DNA of 64,000 nt, taken from positions 160,999 through 224,998 of the forward strand of contig DDTH01000018.1 of NCBI GenBank assembly GCA_002344055.1, written 5' to 3'. Origin of the DNA: Sphingomonadales bacterium UBA2369 (GTDB lineage: Bacteria > Pseudomonadota > Alphaproteobacteria > Sphingomonadales > Sphingomonadaceae). The notes beneath the pieces are model-generated. The model was not told where the DNA came from. It searched no databases and worked only from the letters and a program-made list of their open reading frames with translations. This document shows, in pieces, positions 17,514 through 26,665 of this stretch (position 1 is its first letter; every line of letters starts with the position of its first letter). A program made the translations under genes and the position numbers.

Positions 17514-17816
17514 ATGGACGGAAAGCTCCTCGCCCGCATCGCCGCCGTCGTCTTCGTCGCCATCGCCATCACGATGACGGCGATCGAGATGAGCCGGACG
17601 TCCGCCCCGCCGCGCCCGGCCTCGGCCGCGCAGACGGAGGCGATGCGGCCCGAAGATCCGCTGCTGATTGAGCTTCGGCGCTGCCAGTCGATCGGCGCAG
17701 CCGGGGCGAGTGATCCCGACTGCCTCGCCGCGTGGGCCGAAAATCGCCGCCGCTTCCTCGCGCCCGGCGCGCGACCCGCCGCCCGCATCTCCGGCGGCGA
17801 TCAGGCTGAGAACTGA
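17514..17816 (+). CDS. TrbK-alt type small membrane protein (possible entry exclusion)
   Basis: 100 residues from ATG 17514, four bases after trbJ. One N-terminal membrane segment (LARIAAVVFVAIAITMTAIEM) and a periplasmic part with two cysteines (LRRCQSIGAAGASDPDCLAAWAENR), the signature of the alternative TrbK proteins found between trbJ and trbL. TrbK proteins of P-type systems block entry of a second copy of the element; that role is inferred from position. Confidence 0.75.
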   Translation: MDGKLLARIAAVVFVAIAITMTAIEMSRTSAPPRPASAAQTEAMRPEDPLLIELRRCQSIGAAGASDPDCLAAWAENRRRFLAPGARPAARISGGDQAEN

Positions 17817-17818
17817 GC

Positions 17819-19129
17819 ATGGGCGGCACCGGCGTCGTTGATCGCTTCCTGGACGTCTTCACCCGCTATATCGACAGCGGGTTTGGACTTCTGGGCGGCG
17901 AGGTGGCGTTCATCGCCACGACCTTGATCGTTATCGACGTGACCCTGGCCGCACTGTTCTGGAGCTGGGGCGCGGACGACGACATCCTCGCGAAGCTCAT
18001 CAAGAAGACCCTGTTCGTCGGAATCTTCGCCTATATCATCGGCAACTGGAACAGCCTGGCGCGGATCGTCTTCGAGAGCTTCGCGGGGCTCGGCCTGAAA
18101 GCATCGGGCACGGGGTTCACAGCCACCGAATTGCTCCAGCCCGGCCGCATCGCCCAGCTCGGTCTCGACGCCGCCCAGCCTATCCTGGACTCGATCTCAG
18201 ACCTGATGGGCTGGGTGTCGTTCTTCGAGAACTTCATCCAGATCGCGGTGCTTTTGATCGCCTGGCTGTTTGTCGTGCTGGCGTTCTTCATTCTCGCGAT
18301 CCAGCTCTTCATCACCCTGATCGAGTTCAAACTGGCGACCTTGGTCGGCTTTGTGCTGATTCCGTTCGGCCTGTTCGGCAAGACCGCTTTCATGGCCGAG
18401 CGCGTACTCGGCCATGTCGTCTCCTCGGGCGTCAAGGTGTTGGTCTTGGCGGTGATCATCGGCATCGGCTCGACCCTGTTCGAGGAGTTCCGGCTCGATT
18501 TCGGAGGCGCGCAGCCGTCGATCGAGGACGCGATGGTGATCGTGCTCGCCTCGCTCTGCCTCCTTGGCCTCGGCATCTTCGGCCCCGGCATCGCCACCGG
18601 CATCGTCTCGGGCGGGCCGCAGCTCGGCGCGGGCGCAGCGGCCGGAACGGCGCTCGCCGCCGGCGGCGTGCTCGCAGGCGGCGCTGCGGCAGGCAAGCTC
18701 GCCATGAGCGCGGGGTCCAGCGCCGTGGCCGGCGCGGCGACCGGTAGCGCACGTTTGGCCGGCGGCGCGAGCGGAGCTTACGCCTTGGGATCCGCCGGGA
18801 AGAGCGGCGCAAGCGCCGTGGCAGGCGGGGTCGGGGCGGTCGGACAGGCGGCGGGCGGTGCGGCCGCCTCGCCCCTCAGGCGCGCCGCCGACGCGCTGCG
18901 CGACAACTTCAAGCAGGGCGCGCGGGGCGCGGTGGCGGCGACCGGCGGAACGATCACCGGCGGTCCGGCGCCCGTTGGACCCGCCGAGCCCGGCGGGCCG
19001 CCTGCCTGGGCGCAGGCGATGCGCCGCCGCCAGACCATGACCCACGGCGCGACCGTCGCCGCCCATACGCTTCGCGGCGGCGACGGCGGCGGCTCCGGCG
19101 CCGCGGTCGACGTGAGCCAGAAGGACTGA
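17819..19129 (+). CDS. trbL: TrbL/VirB6 polytopic channel protein
   Basis: 436 residues. About six membrane segments between residues 20 and 270, with VDRFLDVFTRYIDSGFGLL at the start as in TrbL proteins, followed by a Gly/Ala-rich low-complexity region (about 270-360) and a polar tail. VirB6/TrbL forms part of the inner-membrane channel for the T-strand. Two bases separate it from trbK, three from trbF. Confidence 0.93.
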   Translation: MGGTGVVDRFLDVFTRYIDSGFGLLGGEVAFIATTLIVIDVTLAALFWSWGADDDILAKLIKKTLFVGIFAYIIGNWNSLARIVFESFAGLGLKASGTGFTATELLQPGRIAQLGLDAAQPILDSISDLMGWVSFFENFIQIAVLLIAWLFVVLAFFILAIQLFITLIEFKLATLVGFVLIPFGLFGKTAFMAERVLGHVVSSGVKVLVLAVIIGIGSTLFEEFRLDFGGAQPSIEDAMVIVLASLCLLGLGIFGPGIATGIVSGGPQLGAGAAAGTALAAGGVLAGGAAAGKLAMSAGSSAVAGAATGSARLAGGASGAYALGSAGKSGASAVAGGVGAVGQAAGGAAASPLRRAADALRDNFKQGARGAVAATGGTITGGPAPVGPAEPGGPPAWAQAMRRRQTMTHGATVAAHTLRGGDGGGSGAAVDVSQKD

Positions 19130-19132
19130 TCC

Positions 19133-19816
19133 ATGTTCAAGCGCCCGACCATCCGCTACAGCAAGACGCCCGAGCCTGAGACGCCTTACCAGCGCGCTGC
19201 CCAGGCCTGGGATGACCGCATCGGCTCAGCCCGCGTCCAGGCGAGGAACTGGCGCCTTGCCTTCTTCGCCACGATCGTCATCTCCGGGCTGCTGACCGGC
19301 GGCTTGGTCTGGCAGTCGGCGCGCGGCCACATCGTCCCTTGGGTTGTCGAGGTCGACAAACTCGGCGAGGCGCGGGTGGTCGAGCCGGCCACGGCCGACT
19401 ACCGCCCGACAGACCCCCAGGTCGCGTTCCACCTCGCGCGCTTCATCGAGCAGGTCCGCTCGGTCCCCGCCGACCCTATCATCGTCCGGCAAAATTGGCT
19501 GAGGGCCTACGACTTCACGACCGACCGAGGCGCCCTGGCGCTCAACGACTACGCCCGCGCCAACGACCCCTTCGCCAACGTCGGGCGGATCGCGGTCTCG
19601 GTCGAGGTCTCTAGCGTGGTGCGCGCATCGCCCGACAGCTTCCGCATCGGCTGGACCGAGCGCCGCTACCAGGACGGCGGCCTCGCCTCGACCGAACGCT
19701 GGTCGGCCATCGTCACCGTCGTCATCCAGCCGCCGCGCACCCCCGACCAGCTGCGCAAGAACCCGCTCGGCCTGTTCGTCAACGCCATCAACTGGTCGAA
19801 GGAGCTGTCCCAATGA
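19133..19816 (+). CDS. trbF: TrbF/VirB8 inner-membrane scaffold protein
   Basis: 227 residues. Cytoplasmic N-terminus with FKRPTIRYSKTPEPETPYQRA, one membrane helix (about 40-58), then the periplasmic VirB8 domain with AQAWDDRIGSARVQARNWR preceding the helix and a conserved RWSAIVTVVIQPPRTPDQLRKNPLG near the end. It organises the inner-membrane complex. Its stop overlaps the trbG start. Confidence 0.94.
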   Translation: MFKRPTIRYSKTPEPETPYQRAAQAWDDRIGSARVQARNWRLAFFATIVISGLLTGGLVWQSARGHIVPWVVEVDKLGEARVVEPATADYRPTDPQVAFHLARFIEQVRSVPADPIIVRQNWLRAYDFTTDRGALALNDYARANDPFANVGRIAVSVEVSSVVRASPDSFRIGWTERRYQDGGLASTERWSAIVTVVIQPPRTPDQLRKNPLGLFVNAINWSKELSQ

Positions 19817-20853
19817 CCCCCGCCGATACGCTGTTCCGTCGCGCCGCCTTTCCGGCCTTCCGTAGATCCGCGCTCACGGCCCTGCTGATTTCCGCCTCCG
19901 GGCTCGCCGGCTGCGCCACGCGCGGCGATCGCCCGCCGATCATCAGTTACGACGCGCCGCTAGTTGCGGCGGTCGAGATGCCCGCGCCTCCGCCGGCGCG
20001 GGTCGAGGTGGTGGCGATCCCCGAACCGCTGCCGCTGCCTGGCCAGCTGCGGCCCATCGACGAGACGCCGGCGCCGGCCGAGGCGGCGGATCCGCGTGCA
20101 CGCATAGGGGCGGCCAACGTCGCGGCGCGCATCGAGCCGGTGCGCGACGGTTTCATCAACGCGATGCAGGTCTATCCCTGGAGCGATGGCGCGCTTTATC
20201 AGGTCTACGCCTCGCCCGGCCAGGTCACCGACATCGTCCTGCAGGAGGGCGAGCAACTGGTCGGGCCCGGGCCGGTAGCGGCAGGTGACACGGTCCGCTG
20301 GGTCATAGGCGACACGGTGAGTGGGGCTGGCGCGACCCAGCGCATCCACATCCTCGTCAAACCGACCCGGCCCGACCTCTCGACCAACCTCGTCATCAAC
20401 ACCGACCGCCGGACCTATCACCTCGAGCTCCGCGCGACGCAGCGGACCTGGATGGCGTCGGTGTCCTGGACCTATCCGGCCGACCAGCTGATAGCGCTCC
20501 GCGGCCAGAACGCCGCCGCGGCCGCCGCCGCGCCGGTGGCGGCTGGCGTCGACATCGCCGCGCTCCAGTTCCGTTACCGCATCGAGGGCGACCGTCCGCC
20601 ATGGCGGCCGCTGCGCGCCTTCGACGACGGCCGCCAGGTGTTCATCGAGTTTCCCGCCGGGATCGGCCAGGGCGAGATGCCGCCCTTATTCGTGATTGGC
20701 GCCGGCGGCGGCGGCGAGCTGGTCAACTACCGCGTCGCTGGCCGGCACATCATCGTCGATCGGCTTTTCGCCGCCGCCGAACTTCGCCTTGGCGACGGTC
20801 GCACCGAGCAGCGCGTGCGCGTGACGCGCACGGACGGGAGGGATCGGCGATGA
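19813..20853 (+). CDS. trbG: TrbG/VirB9 outer-membrane core protein
   Basis: 346 residues; starts four bases inside trbF. The N-terminus has a lipoprotein-like signal (LLISASGLAGCATRG), followed by a proline-rich linker and the VirB9 domain with VYPWSDGALYQVYASPGQVTDIVLQEGE and, in the C-terminal part, VFIEFPAGI. VirB9/TrbG builds the outer-membrane core ring with TrbI. The C-terminus overlaps trbI by four bases. Confidence 0.94.
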   Translation: MTPADTLFRRAAFPAFRRSALTALLISASGLAGCATRGDRPPIISYDAPLVAAVEMPAPPPARVEVVAIPEPLPLPGQLRPIDETPAPAEAADPRARIGAANVAARIEPVRDGFINAMQVYPWSDGALYQVYASPGQVTDIVLQEGEQLVGPGPVAAGDTVRWVIGDTVSGAGATQRIHILVKPTRPDLSTNLVINTDRRTYHLELRATQRTWMASVSWTYPADQLIALRGQNAAAAAAAPVAAGVDIAALQFRYRIEGDRPPWRPLRAFDDGRQVFIEFPAGIGQGEMPPLFVIGAGGGGELVNYRVAGRHIIVDRLFAAAELRLGDGRTEQRVRVTRTDGRDRR

Positions 20854-22097
20854 TCGATGACGAACAGGCGCTCGAAGCCGCCGAACCCGCGGCGCGCCGT
20901 CCGCCGCCCGACCTGCGGCTGCGCGGTGATCCGCCCCGCGTCATGCGCCTATCGCGCAAAGCGCTGGCGGTGATGGGGACGATCGCGGGCGTTGGCGTCG
21001 GCGGGGCGCTGATCTACGCGCTTCAGCCGCAGTCCGCTCGCGCGCCCGACGAGCTTTACAACACTGACGGCAGGCCCGCCGCCGAGACCATCGCCAGCGC
21101 GCCGCAGGACTATGGCCAGGTGCCCCAACTCGGCCCGCCTCTCCCAGGCGATCTCGGCCGGCCGATCGTGAGCGCCCAGGCGCGCGGCGCCGAGGTGCCG
21201 ACGCCGCCGATCGGGGCGGGCGCCGCGCCGCCGCCGAGCGCGGCCGAGACCGCTGCGGAGCAGGCAAGGCAGCGGGCACAGCAGGAGCGGGAGTCCGCCC
21301 GCATGAGCGGCGTCTTCCTCGGGCGCGGCGGCGCGAGCGGTGGCGCGGAGGGCCCGGCCGCAGCTATCGCCAACCCCTTGCTCGGCCTCGCTCAGCTCGG
21401 CGGCCAGCAGCCTCCCGCCGCAGCCCCCGCCGCGCAGACGGTGTCGGCCGTGAGCGCGCGACGAGCCTTCCTTGCCGGCGAGACCGACCGGCGCACGGTC
21501 AGCGCCGAACGGCTGGCTGCGCCGGCCTCACCCTACCTGGTTCAGGCTGGGAGCCTGATCTCGGCGGCGCTGATCACCGGGCTGCGATCGGACTTGCCGG
21601 GTCAGGTGACCGCGCAGGTCACCGAAAGCGTCTACGATAGCCCCACGGGACGCATCCTGCTCATTCCGCAGGGCGCGCGGCTGATCGGGGACTATGACGA
21701 TCAAGTCGGTTTCGGCCAGCGCCGGGTGCTGGTGGCCTGGACGCGGCTTATCCTGCCGAACGGCAGGTCGATCGTCCTTGATCGCCAATCCGCCAGCGAC
21801 GCCGATGGATACGCGGGGCTGGAGGATCAGGTCGATCAACACTGGGGAGCGCTGGCCAAGGCGGCAGGCTTGTCGACGCTCTTGAGCTTTGGCGCTCAGC
21901 TTGCCGCCGAGGACAGTTCGAGCGACCTCGTTCGCGCTCTCCGCGACGGCGGTCAAACCACCTTGAATCAAGCCGGGCAGGAACTTGTGCGGCGGCAGCT
22001 CAATGTGCCTCCTACGCTGACTGTTCGTCCGGGATTTCCCGTGCGCGTCGTCGTCAGCCGAGATCTCGTTCTCGAACCCTGGGAAAGCGGTCGATGA
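20850..22097 (+). CDS. trbI: TrbI/VirB10 core-complex protein
   Basis: 415 residues from ATG 20850, which overlaps the trbG stop; a longer frame to 20601 is a shadow of trbG. One membrane helix (about 31-53), a proline-rich periplasmic linker (60-200), and the VirB10 C-terminal domain with LVQAGSLISAALITGLRSDLPG and RILLIPQGARLIGDYDDQV. VirB10 spans both membranes and gates the channel. Last structural trb gene. Confidence 0.95.
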   Translation: MIDDEQALEAAEPAARRPPPDLRLRGDPPRVMRLSRKALAVMGTIAGVGVGGALIYALQPQSARAPDELYNTDGRPAAETIASAPQDYGQVPQLGPPLPGDLGRPIVSAQARGAEVPTPPIGAGAAPPPSAAETAAEQARQRAQQERESARMSGVFLGRGGASGGAEGPAAAIANPLLGLAQLGGQQPPAAAPAAQTVSAVSARRAFLAGETDRRTVSAERLAAPASPYLVQAGSLISAALITGLRSDLPGQVTAQVTESVYDSPTGRILLIPQGARLIGDYDDQVGFGQRRVLVAWTRLILPNGRSIVLDRQSASDADGYAGLEDQVDQHWGALAKAAGLSTLLSFGAQLAAEDSSSDLVRALRDGGQTTLNQAGQELVRRQLNVPPTLTVRPGFPVRVVVSRDLVLEPWESGR

Positions 22098-22330
22098 GCG
22101 CGCTGAAGTTAGGCCCGATCGCCGAGGAAAAGCCGGTTCGGGTGACGCTGGAGCTTCCCGCAGGCGTGCATCGCGACCTTGTCGCTTACGGCGAGGTTCT
22201 CGCGCGAGAAACCGGGGAGGCGCGCGCCGTCGAGCCGGCTCGCCTCGTCCCTGCGATGCTCGCGCGCTTCATGGCGACCGACCGCGGTTTCGCGAAGCTG
22301 CGCCGCTCAGGCGACCGTCAAGGCGGGTAG
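22094..22330 (+). CDS. DUF2274 domain protein
   Basis: 78 residues; overlaps the trbI stop by four bases. KLGPIAEEKPVRVTLELPAGVHRDL followed by ARLVPAMLARFMATDRGF is the DUF2274 pattern, a short strand plus helices that resembles the RHH fold. It regularly ends the trb operon in alphaproteobacterial elements. Function unknown; a regulator of trb expression is plausible. Its last 13 bases overlap the end of the convergent LysR gene. Confidence 0.85.
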   Translation: MSALKLGPIAEEKPVRVTLELPAGVHRDLVAYGEVLARETGEARAVEPARLVPAMLARFMATDRGFAKLRRSGDRQGG

Positions 22331-23229
22331 CGCTCTCCGATCAAGCGCAACAGGCTGTCGAGGACCGGCGTATCGGCGTCTTCGCACCAGTAGCCCGAGA
22401 ACCTGATGCTGGACACCGCGCCCGACAGTTCGAACACATCCTTGAATACCACGCCGCCGTCGTTCCGCCCCAGCGAGGCATCCGTGGTCAGGGATATGAA
22501 CCGCCCCGTCGGGATCATGTGGAGAAGGTTGTCCCGGCCAACCTCCTCAACATCGACGTCAGGCGTGAAACCCGGCTCGCTGAGCCTGGCCGACACGAGG
22601 TTGGCGAGATCCTGACCGGGATCCTCAGCCGGAAGTATGAAGCGTTCGCCGCGTAGATCCGACCAGTAGACTCGGCCTTTATCAATCAAGGGGTGATCGC
22701 TGTGAAGAGCAACAACTATACGCTCCGACCACAGCGTCCTTCGCTCCAGGCCGAGGTCCAGAAGATCCCCGCTGATCACGGCGAAGTCGATCGCGCGCGC
22801 GTGCAGCGCCTGGGTCAGCCGGCGGCGATCTCCTTCCAGACCGACGATCCGCAATTCGGGGAAGTGCCGGAACAGATCGACGAAGAGCGAGCGCATGCTG
22901 CCGGCAGCCAATGAGGTGGAGAAGCCGATGCCGAGCTTGCCGTTGCGGCCAGCCCCAACAGCGAGCCCGTTGGCGTGCAGGCGGTCCAGGTCGGCGAGTA
23001 TTCGCCGGGCGCCGTCGAGGTAGCGTAGGCCGGCTTCAGTGGGCAGCGCCCCGCGCGTCGAGCGATTGAACAGGCGAAAGCCCAGCCGATCCTCGAGAGA
23101 CGCTATTCGCCGGCTCAGGGTAGCCTGCTTGATTCCCGAGGCGTGCGCGGCGCGAGCAAAGCTGAGCGTTGAAGCGGCCAGCACAGCGTAGCGAAGCGCT
23201 ACGACATCGAAGGGCGCATTGCCGGGCAT
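22318..23229 (-). CDS. LysR family transcriptional regulator
   Basis: 303 residues from ATG 23229 (MPGNAPFDVVALRYAVLAA). The N-terminal winged HTH is clear: TLSFARAAHASGIKQATLSRRIASLEDRLG followed by LFNRSTRGALPTEAG. The effector domain (about 90-295) has GKLGIGFSTSLAAGSMRSLF and DFAVISGD. It follows the Nudix gene by 38 bases on the same strand; an operator-like palindrome at 23729-23752 lies before that unit and between it and the divergent epimerase, the classical LysR layout. It is the leading candidate for the regulator of the nine-site cargo regulon (inference). Confidence 0.88.
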   Translation of the reverse strand: MPGNAPFDVVALRYAVLAASTLSFARAAHASGIKQATLSRRIASLEDRLGFRLFNRSTRGALPTEAGLRYLDGARRILADLDRLHANGLAVGAGRNGKLGIGFSTSLAAGSMRSLFVDLFRHFPELRIVGLEGDRRRLTQALHARAIDFAVISGDLLDLGLERRTLWSERIVVALHSDHPLIDKGRVYWSDLRGERFILPAEDPGQDLANLVSARLSEPGFTPDVDVEEVGRDNLLHMIPTGRFISLTTDASLGRNDGGVVFKDVFELSGAVSSIRFSGYWCEDADTPVLDSLLRLIGERYPP

Positions 23230-23267
23230 GGCCGGCCGAAGCGGCGCCTTGCGATAACCTGCCGACA

Positions 23268-23672
23268 CTAAGCGATGGGTCCAGCGGCGATCTTCGCGAA
23301 AAGCGTGACATACTCCGTCGCCGCCAATGATCGCAGGCGACACGCTTCGTCTGGTGAGAACCACCCGAGTTCGGAATGTTCGTCATTGGCCAGGATGGAG
23401 TCTCCCGACCATCGGGTCACTCGGAAGATGCGGTACTCGCCGCCTGACGGGAGACGCGTTCGCAGCAGTTCGTCGTCGAGCTCGGCATGCACCGCGATCT
23501 CCTCGGCGATCTCGCGGACACAAGCCTCCTCGAATGTCTCGCCAGGCTCGACCTGTCCGCCGATCACATCCCAGCAGGACGGCGCGCTTGATTTCGTCGG
23601 GCTCCGGCGTCCGAGGAGGATACGAGAATCGCGAACCAGCACAGCACCGACCAGGTCCGCCGCCACACCCAT
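23268..23672 (-). CDS. NUDIX hydrolase
   Basis: 134 residues from ATG 23672, chosen because GGGAGGAA precedes it; a further ATG at 23708 is possible. The Nudix box is complete: GGQVEPGETFEEACVREI followed by AEE. Such enzymes hydrolyse nucleoside diphosphates linked to other moieties, for instance oxidised nucleotides; the substrate here is unknown. It precedes lysR on the same strand and probably shares its transcript. The operator-like site lies 57 bases upstream of the chosen start. Confidence 0.85.
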   Translation of the reverse strand: MGVAADLVGAVLVRDSRILLGRRSPTKSSAPSCWDVIGGQVEPGETFEEACVREIAEEIAVHAELDDELLRTRLPSGGEYRIFRVTRWSGDSILANDEHSELGWFSPDEACRLRSLAATEYVTLFAKIAAGPIA

Positions 23673-23728
23673 TTGATGAATTCCTCCCGAACCGCTCAGC
23701 GCGTCCACATACGCTCATTGCCGCTTTA

Positions 23729-23752
23729 ATATTGGATGAACTTCTCTAATAT
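23729..23752. promoter_or_regulatory. Cargo-regulon operator-like site 3 (divergent promoter region)
   Basis: ATATTGGATGA-AC-TTCTCTAATAT with perfect ATATT/AATAT outer arms. It lies between the Nudix-lysR unit (minus) and the epimerase-thioesterase unit (plus), the expected position of a LysR autoregulatory site. It matches the shared half-sites. Confidence 0.6.
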
Positions 23753-23793
23753 GGTTCGGACCCGAGTGCGAGTTGAGCTCGAAGCGGAAAGAC

Positions 23794-24795
23794 ATGCTGA
23801 CATCCATCGGATCCGACGAGAAGCCGCGGCACAAACCGCATGGAGGTCCACTCAGGGTCTTGGTCGCGGGCGCCACCGGGGCTGTCGGAACGTCGCTGAT
23901 TCCGGAACTCGTCGTTCGCGGTCACATCGCTGGCGGGCTGGCGCGCCGGCCCCAGGTTCTGCCGCCAGAGATCGCAAGTTTCGCCGTCGACGCGCTGGAT
24001 AGGGACGCCGTCTTGGCCGCGTTTGAGGCGTTCGCGCCCGACGTTGTCATTCACCAGCTCACCGCGCTGCCAGCGTCGACGAGCCTGTGGCGGTTCGATC
24101 GCGATTTTGAGAAGACCAATCGGCTGCGGACCGAGGGCACCCGGATCCTGCTGGAGGCGGCGAGGCAGTCAGGAACGCGGCGGTTCGTTGCACAGAGCTT
24201 CTGTGGCTGGCCTTACGCACGCGTCGGGTCAGCGGTGAAGACCGAGGACGACCCGCTCGACCCGAATCCTCCCGAGCGGCTCCGATCCACGTTGGAGGCT
24301 ATTCGGGATCTGGAAGCGTCGGTTCTCGAGGCGACCGACGTCAATGGGGCTGTTCTGAGATACGGCGCATTTTACGGGCCCAATACGCATCTGGCCTCCG
24401 GCAGCGCCATGGCTGAGACCATCCGCAAAGGCCGCTTTCCCTTGATCGCCGACGCCGGCGGCGTCTGGTCGTTCATCCACATTGAGGACGTCGCGAGCGC
24501 CACAGCGGTCGCCGCCGCTTCCGACATCGCTGGCCTGTTCAACGTGGTCGACGACGAACCGGCTCCGGTCAGGGAATGGCTACCTTATCTGGCCGACCTT
24601 CTAGGAGGGCCGAGACCTAAGCGGCTGCCAGGCTGGCTGGCCCGGCTCGTTCTGCCAGAGCATCTCCGTATCATGATGACGGAGATCAGGGGCGGCTCGA
24701 ATGCTCGCTTCCGCCAGACCTTCGGATGGCGGCCCAAGTATCCGTCGTGGCGCTCCGGCTTCGCTGCCGAGTTTCAAAGCAAAGGTTCATTATGA
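23794..24795 (+). CDS. NAD-dependent epimerase/dehydratase family protein
   Basis: 333 residues from ATG 23794; a TTG at 23773 would add seven residues. The Rossmann motif VLVAGATGAVGTSLIPEL is near residue 25. The active-site tyrosine of extended SDRs is not in a clear YxxxK: the region reads SFCGWPYARVGSAVKTEDD, which may keep Tyr with a displaced Lys, so the catalytic activity is uncertain. The protein probably acts on an unknown NAD(P)-linked substrate. Coupled to the next gene by an ATGA overlap; the operator-like site lies 41 bases upstream. Confidence 0.75.
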   Translation: MLTSIGSDEKPRHKPHGGPLRVLVAGATGAVGTSLIPELVVRGHIAGGLARRPQVLPPEIASFAVDALDRDAVLAAFEAFAPDVVIHQLTALPASTSLWRFDRDFEKTNRLRTEGTRILLEAARQSGTRRFVAQSFCGWPYARVGSAVKTEDDPLDPNPPERLRSTLEAIRDLEASVLEATDVNGAVLRYGAFYGPNTHLASGSAMAETIRKGRFPLIADAGGVWSFIHIEDVASATAVAAASDIAGLFNVVDDEPAPVREWLPYLADLLGGPRPKRLPGWLARLVLPEHLRIMMTEIRGGSNARFRQTFGWRPKYPSWRSGFAAEFQSKGSL

Positions 24796-25244
24796 CGAAC
24801 GCAACGCTCGAAGCCGAACTGCTCAACCGTGGCCAGGAGGCCTTCGCAGGCCAAGCCTTCAGCGCAATGGTTGGCGCGCGTCTCGTCAGCTTGAGCCCTC
24901 AGGGCGCTGAGATTCGCTTGCCGGTGAAGCCGGACCTTCTGCAACAGCATGGCTTCGTGCACGGCGGAGTTCTCGCTTATCTCGCCGACAATGCGCTGAC
25001 CTTCGCCGGTGGGGCCGCTCTAGGCGGAGGCGTCGTGACGGCCGAAATGAAGGTCAACTATGTGCGCCCAGCAATCGGCGTCGAATTGATCGCTCGTGCG
25101 CACGCCGTCAGCGGTGGCCGGACGATGGCCGTCGCCCGATGCGACATCCACGTCTGGGATGGAGAAGCCGAGCGGCTCTGCGCCGTTGCGCAAGGCACGG
25201 TCGCGCGCATGGGCCAGGAGCCTCCGGCCCAAGCGCGCGCCTAG
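24792..25244 (+). CDS. PaaI family hotdog thioesterase
   Basis: 150 residues from ATG 24792, overlapping the epimerase stop. The hotdog domain shows QQHGFVHGGVLAYLADNAL, the PaaI-type HGG motif with the Asp of the catalytic site, and AEMKVNYVRPA in the following strand. Such enzymes hydrolyse aromatic or short acyl-CoA esters. First of three thioesterases in this cargo region (others at 33.5 and 37.2 kb). Confidence 0.85.
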   Translation: MTNATLEAELLNRGQEAFAGQAFSAMVGARLVSLSPQGAEIRLPVKPDLLQQHGFVHGGVLAYLADNALTFAGGAALGGGVVTAEMKVNYVRPAIGVELIARAHAVSGGRTMAVARCDIHVWDGEAERLCAVAQGTVARMGQEPPAQARA

Positions 25245-25284
25245 GGTCATGAAAGGCGCGCCTTCCGACATCGGGCGAGATTGA

Positions 25285-25785
25285 ATGACGAACTCCAGAC
25301 CAAGCGCTTGGTCAAAAGTGGGTATCGGCCGCATTGGGTCACTGCCGAGGCTCGCGGCAGCGACTTGGTGCACGCTTTTCGGGTTCGTCCACATCTACTG
25401 GGCCCTTGGGGGCGGCGTGGGACTGCCGTCGGATCTCCGGCTCTCAGACCACCCCTACCTGTTCGTCGCCGACGTGGTGGCCATCCCCCTTTGCTTCCTG
25501 TTCGCTTGGTTGGCCGCCGGCCTCACCGAAGCAGGCCAACCCCTGCGGCGACTACTTCTCGGGTGCGCCGGAGCGTTCTGTCTCGTCCATGCGCTTCCGC
25601 CATTGTCGAGTTACGCGTGGAGGACGCTGACGAGCGCTGAGTCCATTCTGTTGACGCAGCGGCAGCAGTTGGCGGTCTTCGTGTACGAGCCGTACTGGCT
25701 GCTTGGCGGAATCCTCTTCTTGAGCGCCCTGTTCGTGCGGCCTCGAAAATCCAAAGGCATCCCCGTCCACCCCACACCCGCATGA
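25285..25785 (+). CDS. Four-helix membrane protein (DUF3995-like)
   Basis: 166 residues with four hydrophobic helices (about 22-42, 62-82, 88-108, 132-150). The FGFVHIYWALGGGVGLP segment in the first helix is typical of DUF3995 membrane proteins. Function unknown. It overlaps the following DMT transporter gene by four bases, so both are made together; perhaps an accessory of the exporter. Confidence 0.65.
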   Translation: MTNSRPSAWSKVGIGRIGSLPRLAAATWCTLFGFVHIYWALGGGVGLPSDLRLSDHPYLFVADVVAIPLCFLFAWLAAGLTEAGQPLRRLLLGCAGAFCLVHALPPLSSYAWRTLTSAESILLTQRQQLAVFVYEPYWLLGGILFLSALFVRPRKSKGIPVHPTPA

Positions 25786-26618
25786 CGTGGACGACCACGC
25801 TCTTGGTGCTCGCGGCCGCCGCTCTCCATGCCGCCTGGAACGCCGTCGTCAAATCTGCGGGCGACCGGCTGATGTCCGTCGTGGCATTGACCGCGTGGGC
25901 GGCCGTCATCGTGACGCCGCTACTGCTCTTCGTTCCAATACCAGAGCCTCGATTGTGGCCGATCCTTCTGAGCTCGGCAGTGATCCACTGGACCTACACG
26001 GTGCTGATCGCCTTCAACTACGATAAGGGGGACATGAGCCGCGTCTACCCGATCATGCGTGGCGCAGCGCCCCTGATCGTGGCGGTAATCACCACCCTCG
26101 TGCTGCAGCAGAGGCTCGGCCTGATGGCCTGGGCGGGCGTCATCGTCATTTCTTCAGGAATCCTGCTCCTGTCACTGGAGCATGGCCTTCCGAAGAGCTG
26201 GGCGGACGTTGGACTGGCGCTCATGAGCGCGGCTGCGACGGCCGCCTATACGATCGTGGACGGGCGCGGCGTCCAGATGGCCGACTCTCCCCTCGCGTTC
26301 GCGCTGTGGCTATTCTGGCTCATTGGCGCGCCGCTTGGAGCTTGGGCGCTTGTAGCGAGGCGAGGTCCATTCTTGCAGACGCTCAAGGCCCATTGGGGGC
26401 GCACGTTCCTCGCCGGTGCTGGCTCGATCGCGTCCTACGGCCTCGCTCTTTGGGCCATGACACTCTCGCCCATCGTCCTCGTGGCGGCGCTGCGCGAGAC
26501 ATCAACCCTGTTCGGGACGTTGATCGCGGCCACGCTGTTGAAGGAGGCGATCGGGCGCGCGAGGGTCGCCGCGACGGTCGTGATTGTTGCCGGCGCCGTC
26601 CTGGTGCGCCTCGCCTGA
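25782..26618 (+). CDS. EamA/DMT family transporter
   Basis: 278 residues with about ten hydrophobic helices arranged as two EamA repeats. Marks: AALHAAWNAVVKSAGD at the start, SRVYPIMRGAAPLIVAVITT in the first repeat and LVAALRETSTLFGTLIAATLLKE in the second. DMT transporters export small metabolites or amino acids. Coupled to the upstream DUF3995-like gene. Substrate unknown; a role in exporting a toxic compound would fit the surrounding detoxification-type cargo (inference). Confidence 0.85.
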   Translation: MTWTTTLLVLAAAALHAAWNAVVKSAGDRLMSVVALTAWAAVIVTPLLLFVPIPEPRLWPILLSSAVIHWTYTVLIAFNYDKGDMSRVYPIMRGAAPLIVAVITTLVLQQRLGLMAWAGVIVISSGILLLSLEHGLPKSWADVGLALMSAAATAAYTIVDGRGVQMADSPLAFALWLFWLIGAPLGAWALVARRGPFLQTLKAHWGRTFLAGAGSIASYGLALWAMTLSPIVLVAALRETSTLFGTLIAATLLKEAIGRARVAATVVIVAGAVLVRLA

Positions 26619-26665
26619 TCGTAGAGGGAATCAAGGCTAGAGGGCTGCCGGACCCATTACGCCCG

